The notes below the pieces were generated by a model. The model saw nothing but the letters and a program-made list of their open reading frames with translations. It made no database searches and was not told where the DNA came from. Positions 10,092 through 18,996 of a stretch of 64,000 nucleotides of DNA are shown here, in pieces. The first letter of the stretch is position 1, and each line of letters opens with the position of its first letter. Source of the stretch: Craspedostauros australis (lineage: Eukaryota; Bacillariophyta; Bacillariophyceae; Mastogloiales; Achnanthaceae). The position numbers were made by a program, and so were the translations under genes. The stretch is from positions 3,707,501-3,771,500 of the forward strand of contig JAMXDE010000004.1 in the NCBI GenBank assembly GCA_026770025.1, read 5' to 3'.

Positions 10092-11451
10092 ATCAGCTTG
10101 GTGCGGTCCGTGCTACTGTGAAACAGGGAACAAACGTTTTCCGATTCAAACTGCTACGGACGAGGATGGTATCGACCTCACTCCAGCTATCGACGCTAGA
10201 AGATTTCGGGAGGCAAGGAATGGAGATCATTTGATGGTCCCATTCCAATGTGATGTGTGTCATTTTCGCAATATTATGCACAGGAGTCCTCAATACCATA
10301 GACACCAAGACACAGAAATGCTGGTGTACATCAGGCGCGCGAATCTGGACGCATTCTGGAGCAGGGAGTCATCCACAGTGGCCTCAAATCTACGAGAAGC
10401 TGTGCGAATGGAGGATTTCGCTGATAGATTGAGCATTCCCTCTATCAGTGCACCCATGGGCCCCTTCCCCCTTCAAGATTCGTGCGGCATGGCAGGCGCC
10501 ATGGCTGTGTTGGACAGGTCCCTGGATGCTGGCCGATATGCCACAAATGTCCAATGGGGAACGTTTCGCAGAACCAGATCAGCGATTACCAACATCCATC
10601 AAGCCGGAGTGAGAGGTCTCAACGACTCAGTCATGGCCTACGAAAGGTCACGGATGTGGACGTCGGACGTACCATCTCATCAGTTCTGGTTTACAAGATT
10701 CATGGAGGGCACTCACCGAAGAGTCGGGCAGATCCGCAAGCCGGCACGACCATATACGATTGATGACATACATGCGCTGGAAGCTGTTCTGGAACAAGAG
10801 TGGCGCATTGATAATGACGCGTCAAGACAAAAGAGGACGGCTGAGGTTGCTATGCTCACTATCGTTGCTTTCTGCACAGGACTGCGCGGAGAGGAAGTAT
10901 TGCAGATCGATCTATTGGGTACAGCAAAAAGTCTCAAGCACCTGCATGATCCTTCTCTCCCTCACCTTCGCCTGGCCATCATCGGCAGAACAAAGGGTAA
11001 CAGACACGACGGATCAAGATTCGATGTGCCTTGCGTCCAAACTACGTCCGGCACTGGACTCCAACCTGGAAAATGGGTGGAGAGATTGGTCCGCGTACTT
11101 GAGACAGCTGGTAAACACCATGGTCGTCTGATGTCGCGTCGGCTCAACCCTCCCAAGCTTGTGGAATTCAAGGAAGACGTCTATGCGACACTGGAGGCTC
11201 TCCAAGCCCAGCACATCATCGACAAGGAGATCGATATTCGAGACCAATACGGGCTCGACCGCTCGGCAAGGAGGGGATCTACATCTCACGCCGTGAACAT
11301 GAAGATATCGAAAGACACAATCAATGCCAACAATCGTTGGAGGACCGAAGCCAGTACCAAAGCTGGCAACCCAAGACTCGACATGGTGGACACGTACTCA
11401 GCACTGGAGTCTTTGCTACCTGCTGTATTGGAGTATTCGAAGCAGATGTGA
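9880..11451 (+). CDS. Tyrosine recombinase of the YR retroelement (ORF3)
   Basis: The protein has 523 aa from the first ATG. The frame is open from 9850, and it overlaps ORF2 by 212 bases in the +1 frame. The catalytic domain is C-terminal: box 1 Arg336 in GLRGEEVL, then SARRGST with Arg464/465, then NNRWR with Trp487, and the nucleophile candidate Tyr506 in DTYSAL. This is the R ... RRG ... RW ... Y layout of DIRS-order recombinases. The HxxR histidine of phage integrases is not evident. The N-terminal about 110 residues are Cys-rich (CCNAIC, CGPCYC, CDVCHF) and could bind zinc or may partly reflect overprinting on ORF2. It would integrate a circular DNA form by site-specific strand exchange. 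Confidence 0.9.
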   Translation: MNGPLTFWNLSLSSSAYPTCPGIQDLRNNTGYWKHHARFCCNAICGKLIQRGAGVFCANFSSPRGTFAPCRSAWCGPCYCETGNKRFPIQTATDEDGIDLTPAIDARRFREARNGDHLMVPFQCDVCHFRNIMHRSPQYHRHQDTEMLVYIRRANLDAFWSRESSTVASNLREAVRMEDFADRLSIPSISAPMGPFPLQDSCGMAGAMAVLDRSLDAGRYATNVQWGTFRRTRSAITNIHQAGVRGLNDSVMAYERSRMWTSDVPSHQFWFTRFMEGTHRRVGQIRKPARPYTIDDIHALEAVLEQEWRIDNDASRQKRTAEVAMLTIVAFCTGLRGEEVLQIDLLGTAKSLKHLHDPSLPHLRLAIIGRTKGNRHDGSRFDVPCVQTTSGTGLQPGKWVERLVRVLETAGKHHGRLMSRRLNPPKLVEFKEDVYATLEALQAQHIIDKEIDIRDQYGLDRSARRGSTSHAVNMKISKDTINANNRWRTEASTKAGNPRLDMVDTYSALESLLPAVLEYSKQM

Positions 11452-11471
11452 TACATCTGTGGGGAGAACGA

Positions 11472-11863
11472 GGGGGGAGAGACCGGCTTCATTGTGCCAG
11501 GTTGCAGCCTGCCACAATGGAGCCGATTTGTGCCAAGGTGCCTGCAGCAGCTCAACACGTCCAACATTATCCTACTCATGGTGACCCCAAGGGACTCGAC
11601 GATGTCGTCCCCAGGGCCTACCAAGGCAAATGAAGGACATGCTACAAGGAATCGAACTCTCAGTTCGCCCTTACGCAGAGGAGCAGAGCAGCCACCAACA
11701 GGCAAGTGGGCCCAGCCAGCACACAACTGGCCAGTCCCCGATTTACCCCCCACGTTAGTACTTCAATACAGTAGAGTAACAAAGCACTCTTCAAGATTGA
11801 AGCACCACCGTGTCATTATGTGATGGAGTTTGAGCATGTTGTGAAACGATCGCAGGATGACCC
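11472..11863 (+). repeat. B1 split direct repeat
   Basis: The 392 bp begin with GGGGGGAGAGACC and end GCAGGATGA-CCC. They are repeated at 12191-12582. B1 starts 20 bases after the recombinase stop codon and runs directly into A2. A 12-base stem-loop lies near its start (11490-11519). Confidence 0.92.
11490..11519 (+). other. Hairpin near the 5' end of the B repeat
   Basis: CATTGTGCCAGG (11490-11501) pairs with CCTGCCACAATG (11508-11519) with one mismatch, around a TTGCAG loop. The same hairpin is in B2 at 12209-12238. It follows the last ORF by about 40 bases. It may structure the RNA 3' region or mark an end, but its role is unknown. Confidence 0.55.
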
Positions 11864-12176
11864 ACTCGTGTCTCAACTAAGGAGGTAAGACTGCGCTCGG
11901 CCACGAGAGGCATCAGACTCACAGGACCGGATGGAGTCAAGCACAGGTGGACTCAAGCGATCCATCCAAATCACGAGTTGAACACACCATGAAGATCATG
12001 AACAAGTCTTGATGCGTGGTCTACGATCCAGAGGTGAGGATGAGGATTTATGTCCAAATCAACAGCCTGCTCCTCTCACAACAACAATCATCATCACATC
12101 CAGACACCAAACAAGCACGAGGATTCAGGATTGATCACTGAAAACTCGCCCTTCTTTGTTGTCAACTTTTTCCTTT
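11864..12176 (+). repeat. A2 split direct repeat
   Basis: The 313 bp match A1 (3445-3757) and directly abut B1. The B1/A2 junction reads GATGA-CCC-ACTCG. The same CCC lies at both outer ends of the element, where A1 begins after TTTTCCC and B2 ends GATGA-CCC. Confidence 0.92.
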
Positions 12177-12196
12177 CCGCCCGCCCGCCCGGGGGG
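12177..12196 (+). other. GC-only A2/B2 junction (14-bp linker plus six G of B2)
   Basis: The junction consists only of C and G: CCG CCC GCC CGC CC followed by GGGGGG. The linker is absent from both the A1/ORF1 and ORF3/B1 boundaries, so it is unique to the A2-B2 junction. The C-rich half can pair with the G run of the B start. It may be a priming or strand-transfer relic, which is an inference. Confidence 0.6.
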
Positions 12197-12582
12197 AGAG
12201 ACCGGCTTCATTGTGCCAGGTTGCAGCCTGCCACAATGGAGCCGATTTGTGCCAAGGTGCCTGCAGCAGCTCAACACGTCCAACATTATCCTACTCATGG
12301 TGACCCCAAGGGACTCGACGATGTCGTCCCCAGGGCCTACCAAGGCAAATGAAGGACATGCTACAAGGAATCGAACTCTCAGTTCGCCCTTACGCAGAGG
12401 AGCAGAGCAGCCACCAACAGGCAAGTGGGCCCAGCCAGCACACAACTGGCCAGTCCCCGATTTACCCCCCACGTTAGTACTTCAATACAGTAGAGTAACA
12501 AAGCACTCTTCAAGATTGAAGCACCACCGTGTCATTATGTGATGGAGTTTGAGCATGTTGTGAAACGATCGCAGGATGACCC
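12191..12582 (+). repeat. B2 split direct repeat
   Basis: The 392 bp match B1 (11472-11863). This is the 3' end of the element. It ends GATGACCC, and the copia LTR resumes with TCAATCAC at 12583. Confidence 0.92.
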
Positions 12583-13057
12583 TCAATCACAGATCCAAAA
12601 ATGTCGTGGAAATTGATTTCTTGCCAAGATGAGCCAATCTGCCCAATCAGGACAGTCTTGGATCTTGGGTGTGACACGTGCGAATCTTGCCCTGACCTTC
12701 TCAAGTGAATACGATCAATCGTGTGATCGTACTACTAGCAACATCGTGAGAAGACGTAATTTACAACACGGGCTATCGCGGTGTTTTGTTCATTGACTTT
12801 TGCACCTCATCTTCACGCAGTAACACGCACATTTGTCGTGTTGTCTCCGTGTTATTTTCATCTGCAATTGCATGAGATCATGTCATGCCTCTATCATGCT
12901 CACAGTCCCAAGAAGACAATCTTGTGAGCTCGACAGCATTCCTACTACCATACGAATAACACAGTAAACAAACACTCTCCTCACCAACAACAACGACTTG
13001 ATCACTCTACGTTCTCGGTGCGGTATCTTCAAACCCATCTACGATTACGTTCTAACA
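12583..13057 (+). repeat. 5' LTR of copia element, right part (156-630)
   Basis: The 475 bp match 19152-19626 of the 3' LTR, ending ...GTTCTAACA. Together with 3290-3444 they give exactly 630 bp, the length of the 3' LTR. The nested element therefore added no target duplication and deleted nothing. Confidence 0.94.
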
Positions 13058-13377
13058 GATTAACAGTCGCAAGCTTTCACCTACTGAATTGATTGCGTGA
13101 CAATCCATCCATCCTTCATCCCTCGTTCACCCACGAGCGATCCCTTCACCTTCCATCACGTGACGACGTGATTTCGGCTTCCCTTCGGCTTTCTTGCATC
13201 CGCAGAACGCCCTCCTTTCGGTCCCTCTGCTGAGTTCGGGCCTTCCCACTCAGCCATCCAAGACTTCCTGCAGCACCCTCCCGCACCAGAAGACGATTCA
13301 GTCAGTGCACTCCAGCCTCAGCTATCCTTCAGCCTCCAGCATCCGCATCCGCTCTCTCCATCCATCCATCGCTCATC
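13058..13377 (+). other. Leader of the copia element
   Basis: The 320 bases between the 5' LTR and the gag-pol ATG would hold the primer-binding site. The bases after the LTR (GATTAACAGTCGC) are not an obvious match to an initiator-Met tRNA end. The rest is C/T-rich, and no ORF is supported. Confidence 0.6.
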
Positions 13378-16300
13378 ATGACGACTGCTGAGACGGACCT
13401 CGCCACCTTGGATCATATCCTCGGTGTCATCGGCATCCCTTCCGACTCAACTCCTCGCGATATCATCGCTCATGAGGACATCATCAGCCCTCTCGACCTC
13501 GTCTCTCTCACTGAGGATGACCTTCGCAGCTTCCATCTCAGTGGCAACACCGATGATGGCGAGCCTTTCACCGCATCCCTCGGCATCAACCACATCCGCA
13601 AGATCCTGAACCTCGGCAAGTGGTACCTCACCCAGTCCATTCTGGATGACGATACCTGGAACGAGCTTGATCGCGCTACCTTCATGGCGTTCACGGCTGA
13701 GCAGAGCAACCCTTCTCTTCCTTCTTCGCGCTCGCATTCGACTGCAAGCACACCTGTGCCATCCCCAATTGGCATGGGCATGGGCATGGGCAACCACACC
13801 ACTCCGGCATCCGCATTCCGTCCTGTGGCCGAAGAACCTCCGCATGTGAACTTCGGATTCGAACCTTCGGCTTCGGTGCCTGATCCTGCCTTCCCGCAAC
13901 CACCTGTGACTCCATCCATGGCACCCTCTTCCAACTTCCAAGGTGTCCATGCCATGGAGCTACCGGCTGACTACGTCAAGGAGTTCAGCAAGGCAACCAA
14001 GCGAGAGAGCCTGTCGCTCCCAACACTGAAGGACGACAAGCACTTCCTCACCTTCATGCGGACCTTCGAGACTCTCTCCTTCTCTCATGGACTCAACCAC
14101 CATCTTGACATGGACTTCATGCCAGCACCCAAGGACGAGGCCTTCTTCGCGAGCCAGAATCGCTACCTCTTCGCCGTGCTCACTGAGCATGTCAAGACTT
14201 CCAAGAGTCGGCGCATCATCCGTGCCTACAAGAAGTCCTGCGATGGCCGTGCGGCCTACGCCGACCTCGTTGACAGCTACACCAGTGGTGTCGTCGGCGA
14301 GACTCTGTCCATCAAATACAGAGACACCATCGTCGCCTTCCGTCTGGACCAGACTTGGACCAAGACCCGCGAGCAATTCCTCGATGCCTGGGAAACCAAG
14401 CTCGATGACATCGAAGAGCTCGATGATGCATGTGTCGATGAGGCGGTCAAGCAGCAATGGTTGCGCACCGCCATCGGTCCCGATGTTGACTTGACTCGGG
14501 CCTACACCAACGTGAAGTCCAACTCCCGTCAACGTCACAAGCAATCTCGCGGCTTCATCAAGGTTGGTGTCTCCTTCGAAGACCTCCTTGAGTTCGTTCG
14601 AGATGAGGCACAATCCCTCGATGCCAACCAGCCTCGCACCACATCTCGGCGCAAGGTCAACAACGCCAAGACCAGCGGCTCTGCTGGCAAAGGCAATGGC
14701 AAGGACTATGCCAAGGACGACCGCCGTTCCATTCCCAACGACGAATGGCGTGAGATGTCCAAGGATCAGCGCAAGGCATTCCTCGAAGCAAAGGGAAAGT
14801 GGCGCAAGAACAAGGGCAAGGGCAAGGCTGACTCCCACCGAGCTGCCAACAACGCTGCCACATCTTCGGGCACCACCGACACTCCTTCCGCAACCCCGTC
14901 CGCTGGCAACACGGACTCTTCCAAGGCTGGTGACCAGTCCACTGCCATCGATCGCCTTCTCGCGCAGACCAAGTCCACCTCTTCGTCTGACGATACTCCT
15001 CAACTGGTCTACAAGGGCCAGACCTGGCGCCTTGCCAACTCCACGGTGGTCCGGTACAGCTTCAACAAGCTTGTCAAGGACCACTCTGGCTCTCTCGTCG
15101 ACAGCGGTGCCAATGGTGGCCTGGCTGGCGATGACGTCCTCGTTCTCTGCAAGACAGGACACACCGCCGACGTCAGTGGCATTGGTGACTCTGCCATCGC
15201 CAACCTCGACATCGGTACGGTTGCTGGTCTCATCCAGACCACCGAAGGGCCCATCATTGGTAAATTCCACCAATATGCGCTCTACGGAAAGGGCAAGACC
15301 ATCCATTCATCCAACCAGCTTGGTGCCTTCGGAATGGATGTCAACGAGCGCCCACGGAATCTCCCTGGAGGTCGCCAGACCATCATCACACCAGGAGGCC
15401 ACATCATCCCACTGGCTGTCCGGCAAGGCCTGTCCTACATGGACATGGCCAAGCCCACCCGCTCCGAACTCGACAAGTATCCACATGTCGACTTCACCGC
15501 GGACGACGAATGGGACCCTTCTTCCCTCGACCAGGAGATGAACCTCGACGACGTCGACGATGATGACGCCGCAGCACTCCAGCGCCGCGAGAACAACTCT
15601 ACCGTTCTCACGGCCTACACTGGTGCTCGCCAAGCCGACATCGCTGACAACCCGGGCAGCATCATTGCCACTCGCAAGCCTGCCGACTACGAGGCTCTCC
15701 GACCCCACTTCGGCTGGATTCCAGCTCGTCGCGTTCGCGACACTCTTCGGTGTACCTCCCAGTGGTACCGTACCGCCGAGCGCTTCTCCATGCGCAAGCA
15801 TTTCAAGTCTCGGTTCCCAGCGGCCAACGTCGACCGTCTCCATGAGACGGTTGCGATGGATACGCTCTTCTCCGATACCCCTGCTCACGACGACGGGGTT
15901 CCCGGCCATGGCGGCTGCACCATGCTTCAGGTGTACGTCGCTCTCGACTCTCGGTTCACGGCCGGCTTTCCCATGCCATCCGAGAGCCGCATCTCCGACA
16001 CTCTCCGTGACTTCATCCGACGCCACGGGGCTCCCGACCTACTGATGTCCGACAACGCCAAGGCGCAGATCGGTAACAAGGTTATGGAGATCCTCCGGCA
16101 GTATCACATCCGTGATCACCAGAGTGAGCCGGAGCATCAACACCAGAACGGCGCGGAACGCCGGATCCAGGATATCAAACGCACAACCAACGGTGTGATG
16201 GATCGCACGGGTACTCCCGACCGCTTCTGGCTGATCTGCACGCTCTATGTGATTGATCTCTTCAACCACATCGCGCAGGTCACCGCTGGCTCCATCACCC

Positions 16301-18972
16301 CCCTTCAAGCCGCCTTCGGACAGCGACCGGACATCTCCAAGTTCCTGTCCTACCGATGGTGGCAACCTGTCTACTACCGGGTTGACAACCCCACCTTCCC
16401 CAGCCAGTCCAAGGAGCGCAGTGGACGCTGGGCCGGTCCCTGCCTTCACAAAGGCGATGATCTTACCTTCTGGGTCCTCGACGACGAGACCCAACGACTT
16501 CTTCCTCGGTCTGCCATCCGACCTGCCGACGACTCTGCCACCCGCAATCTTCGTGCGGACTTCCCCTTCCCCATTGTTGGGGAGGACGGTGGCTCTGATG
16601 CCATGAATGTGGCGAATGGGGAGCCAGACGACGACATCTCCGTCCCTCCTGACTCCGACCCCATCGTACACTCCCTCGCCGATTCCATCCTGGCTGACCG
16701 CCGCGGCACAGACCCTGAAACAGTGGGGAATGCCAAGGTCCACATCCCGAAGTTCTCTCCTGAGGATCTCGTTGGGATGACCTTCATCCACGAGAAGGAT
16801 GGCCAGCAAGTCAAAGCGGAGGTGGTGCAAAAGGTCAATGACCTTGACGCAGCCAACCACCAACGCATCAAGATGCTACTCGCACTGGCTGATGGGGAGA
16901 CGCATGACCTCATTTCCTACGTTGAGCTCGCCGACATCATCGAACGGCAACAGGAGCACAACGACGACCCTGACGCCAAGTGGGAGTTCGACTCCATCAT
17001 CGGACATGAGGGTCCCCTCTCATCTTCCTCTCCCTCCTACAAGGGATCGAGCTTCAACGTCATCGTCAAATGGGGAGACGGCTCCACCTCCACCGAACCC
17101 CTCTCCATCATGATTCAGGATGATCCTGTCTCCTGCGCTGCCTACGGCCGCCGCCACGAGCTGCTCGACGAGCCTGGCTGGAAGCGCCTCAAGCGCCTCG
17201 CCATCCGCACCCATCGTCTCGAGCGCCAGGTCCACAAATCCAAGACCTTCAACCACGCTCCCACCTTCCAGTTCGGCGTCCAAGTCCCCCGCAACCACAA
17301 AGAAGCGCTGCGACTCGACGATAAGAACGGCAACACTCTCTGGGCCGATGCCGAGAAGAAGGAGATGGACCAACTCTTCGGGTACCACACCTTCAAGTCT
17401 CTCGGCAAAGGCGCCCCTGTCCCTTCCGGCTTCCAGAAGATCCGCCTCCAATGGGTCTATGCTGTGAAGCATGACCTCCGTCACAAGGCGCGCTGCGTCG
17501 CTGGTGGTCATCTCACCGACCCCTGCAAGGATGCATCCTACGCAGGTGTGGTCAGTCTTCGCTCTCTCCGCCTCTCCCTCCTCGCCGGTGAACTCAACGG
17601 CATTCCAACATGGGTTGGAGACATCGGCAATGCGTATCTTGAGGCCTTCACTCAAGAACGCATCTGCTTCATCGCTGGTGACGAATTCGGTGACTTCGCT
17701 GGTCATACCATGCAGATAGTCAAGGCACTCTACGGCCTGCGCACATCGGGCGCCCGATTCCATGAGGCTCTCGCCGACACCCTTCGCGACATGGGTTTCC
17801 TCCAATGCCGCTCCGATCCCGACGTCTGGATGCGTGACGCCAACTCCCATTGGGAGTATGTCTGCGTCTACGTCGATGACCTCACCGCGACGATGGCCGA
17901 CCCCAAGGCTTTCTTCGACATCCTCTCTTCGAAGTACGGGTACCAGCTCAAGGGAGTTGGTCCTATCAAGTACCACCTCGGTGCTGACTTCGGCCGTGAT
18001 CCCGACGGCACTCTCAAGCTCTCTCCGCAATCCTACATCAAGCGGATGATGGAGAACTACGAACGCATGTTCGGCGAGCTTCCCCGCAAGATCAGCTGCC
18101 CCCTCGACAAGGCCGACAGCCCGGAGCTCGACACCTCTTCCGAACTCAGCGAAACCGACAAACGCAAGTTCATGTCGCTCATCGGTGCACTCCAGTGGTG
18201 TATCTCCCTCGGACGGTTTGACATCTCTGTCGCCGTCATGACGCTGGCACGCTTCCGCTCAGCTCCCCGCCAAGGCCATCTGGACCGCGCCAAGCGAGTG
18301 TACGGATACCTTCGCAAGCACCCTGATGCTGCCATCCGCTTCCGCACCTGCGTTCCCCGCTTCGATCTTCACTACGAGGTTCCCAACCATGACTGGATCT
18401 ACTCCGTCTACGGGAAGACCTCCGAGGAGATTCCGGACGACATCCCCGAGCCGAAAGGCAAACCTGTCCGAACCACCACGTTCGTCGACGCCAACCTTCT
18501 CCACTGCCAAGTCACTGGCAGATCCGCTACCGGTGCTCTCCATCTGGTCAACCAGACCCCCATCGAATGGTTCTCCAAGCGTCAAGGCACGGTTGAGACC
18601 GCCACCTACGGGTCCGAGTTCGTCGCTGCCCGTCAAGCTACGGAGCAGATCATCTCCCTCCGTCTTGCCCTTCGTGAAATGGGCATTCCAATCGACGGCC
18701 CCAGCTGGATGCTGGGTGACAATCAGTCCGTCATCACCTCCTCCACGGTCCCCAAGAGCATGCTCTCCAAGCGCCATAACGCACTGGCCTACCATCGCGT
18801 CCGGTCCGCTGTCGCCGCTGGCATCCTCTACTTCATCAAGATCCCCGGCACACAGAACGTCGCCGATGTGATGACGAAGTTCCTTCCATGGGCTGTCTTC
18901 TGGCCCCTCGTGAAGCCCATCCTCTTCTGGAAAGGACACACCGAGTCCTCTTCCCCGACCTACAAGACCTGA
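13378..18972 (+). CDS. Copia gag-pol polyprotein
   Basis: This single uninterrupted 1,864-aa ORF starts with ATG in TCATCATGACG. Gag occupies about residues 1-440. A basic Lys/Gly-rich stretch (about 440-490) stands where a CCHC zinc knuckle is usual, and no knuckle is visible. The aspartic protease has D-S-G-A-N-G-G from D575. The integrase core has D828, D892 and E927, giving the canonical D,D-35-E spacing. Reverse transcriptase has Y-V-D-D at 1498-1501 (CVYVDDL). RNase H has TFVDANLLHC near 1702, then TYGSEF and LGDNQS. Protease-integrase-RT-RNase H order defines Ty1/copia. No stops or frameshifts interrupt it, so the protein is probably functional. Its own promoter lies in the LTR that is now split by the nested element. 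Confidence 0.95.
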   Translation: MTTAETDLATLDHILGVIGIPSDSTPRDIIAHEDIISPLDLVSLTEDDLRSFHLSGNTDDGEPFTASLGINHIRKILNLGKWYLTQSILDDDTWNELDRATFMAFTAEQSNPSLPSSRSHSTASTPVPSPIGMGMGMGNHTTPASAFRPVAEEPPHVNFGFEPSASVPDPAFPQPPVTPSMAPSSNFQGVHAMELPADYVKEFSKATKRESLSLPTLKDDKHFLTFMRTFETLSFSHGLNHHLDMDFMPAPKDEAFFASQNRYLFAVLTEHVKTSKSRRIIRAYKKSCDGRAAYADLVDSYTSGVVGETLSIKYRDTIVAFRLDQTWTKTREQFLDAWETKLDDIEELDDACVDEAVKQQWLRTAIGPDVDLTRAYTNVKSNSRQRHKQSRGFIKVGVSFEDLLEFVRDEAQSLDANQPRTTSRRKVNNAKTSGSAGKGNGKDYAKDDRRSIPNDEWREMSKDQRKAFLEAKGKWRKNKGKGKADSHRAANNAATSSGTTDTPSATPSAGNTDSSKAGDQSTAIDRLLAQTKSTSSSDDTPQLVYKGQTWRLANSTVVRYSFNKLVKDHSGSLVDSGANGGLAGDDVLVLCKTGHTADVSGIGDSAIANLDIGTVAGLIQTTEGPIIGKFHQYALYGKGKTIHSSNQLGAFGMDVNERPRNLPGGRQTIITPGGHIIPLAVRQGLSYMDMAKPTRSELDKYPHVDFTADDEWDPSSLDQEMNLDDVDDDDAAALQRRENNSTVLTAYTGARQADIADNPGSIIATRKPADYEALRPHFGWIPARRVRDTLRCTSQWYRTAERFSMRKHFKSRFPAANVDRLHETVAMDTLFSDTPAHDDGVPGHGGCTMLQVYVALDSRFTAGFPMPSESRISDTLRDFIRRHGAPDLLMSDNAKAQIGNKVMEILRQYHIRDHQSEPEHQHQNGAERRIQDIKRTTNGVMDRTGTPDRFWLICTLYVIDLFNHIAQVTAGSITPLQAAFGQRPDISKFLSYRWWQPVYYRVDNPTFPSQSKERSGRWAGPCLHKGDDLTFWVLDDETQRLLPRSAIRPADDSATRNLRADFPFPIVGEDGGSDAMNVANGEPDDDISVPPDSDPIVHSLADSILADRRGTDPETVGNAKVHIPKFSPEDLVGMTFIHEKDGQQVKAEVVQKVNDLDAANHQRIKMLLALADGETHDLISYVELADIIERQQEHNDDPDAKWEFDSIIGHEGPLSSSSPSYKGSSFNVIVKWGDGSTSTEPLSIMIQDDPVSCAAYGRRHELLDEPGWKRLKRLAIRTHRLERQVHKSKTFNHAPTFQFGVQVPRNHKEALRLDDKNGNTLWADAEKKEMDQLFGYHTFKSLGKGAPVPSGFQKIRLQWVYAVKHDLRHKARCVAGGHLTDPCKDASYAGVVSLRSLRLSLLAGELNGIPTWVGDIGNAYLEAFTQERICFIAGDEFGDFAGHTMQIVKALYGLRTSGARFHEALADTLRDMGFLQCRSDPDVWMRDANSHWEYVCVYVDDLTATMADPKAFFDILSSKYGYQLKGVGPIKYHLGADFGRDPDGTLKLSPQSYIKRMMENYERMFGELPRKISCPLDKADSPELDTSSELSETDKRKFMSLIGALQWCISLGRFDISVAVMTLARFRSAPRQGHLDRAKRVYGYLRKHPDAAIRFRTCVPRFDLHYEVPNHDWIYSVYGKTSEEIPDDIPEPKGKPVRTTTFVDANLLHCQVTGRSATGALHLVNQTPIEWFSKRQGTVETATYGSEFVAARQATEQIISLRLALREMGIPIDGPSWMLGDNQSVITSSTVPKSMLSKRHNALAYHRVRSAVAAGILYFIKIPGTQNVADVMTKFLPWAVFWPLVKPILFWKGHTESSSPTYKT

Positions 18973-18984
18973 ATGTCCGGGACA

Positions 18985-18996
18985 CGCTTTGGGGAG
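18985..18996 (+). other. Polypurine tract of the copia element
   Basis: CGCTTTGGGGAG directly precedes the 3' LTR start TATTAG. The purine run GGGGAG at the LTR edge is the usual plus-strand primer site. Confidence 0.6.

Larger units (their letters stand above)
3445..12582 (+). mobile_element. Tyrosine-recombinase retrotransposon (Ngaro/PAT-like, split direct repeats)
   Basis: The layout is A1 (3445-3757), three ORFs, B1 (11472-11863), A2 (11864-12176), a 14-bp linker and B2 (12191-12582). A1 and A2 are both 313 bp, B1 and B2 are both 392 bp, and the copies read as identical where compared. This A1-ORFs-B1-A2-B2 arrangement is the hallmark of Ngaro and PAT elements of the DIRS order. The ORFs agree: a gag-like protein, an RT plus RNase H protein, and a tyrosine recombinase in place of a DDE integrase. 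Insertion is at a CCC in the copia LTR, without a target duplication. All parts appear intact, so it may be autonomous. DIRS-type elements with inverted terminal repeats are excluded by the direct orientation. Confidence 0.93.

Noticed and set aside
11640-11760. Box-B-like GAGTTCGATTCC within the B repeats (minus strand)
   Set aside because: The T-stem pairs poorly and no consistent cloverleaf can be drawn. It lies inside the retroelement repeat and probably matches by chance.
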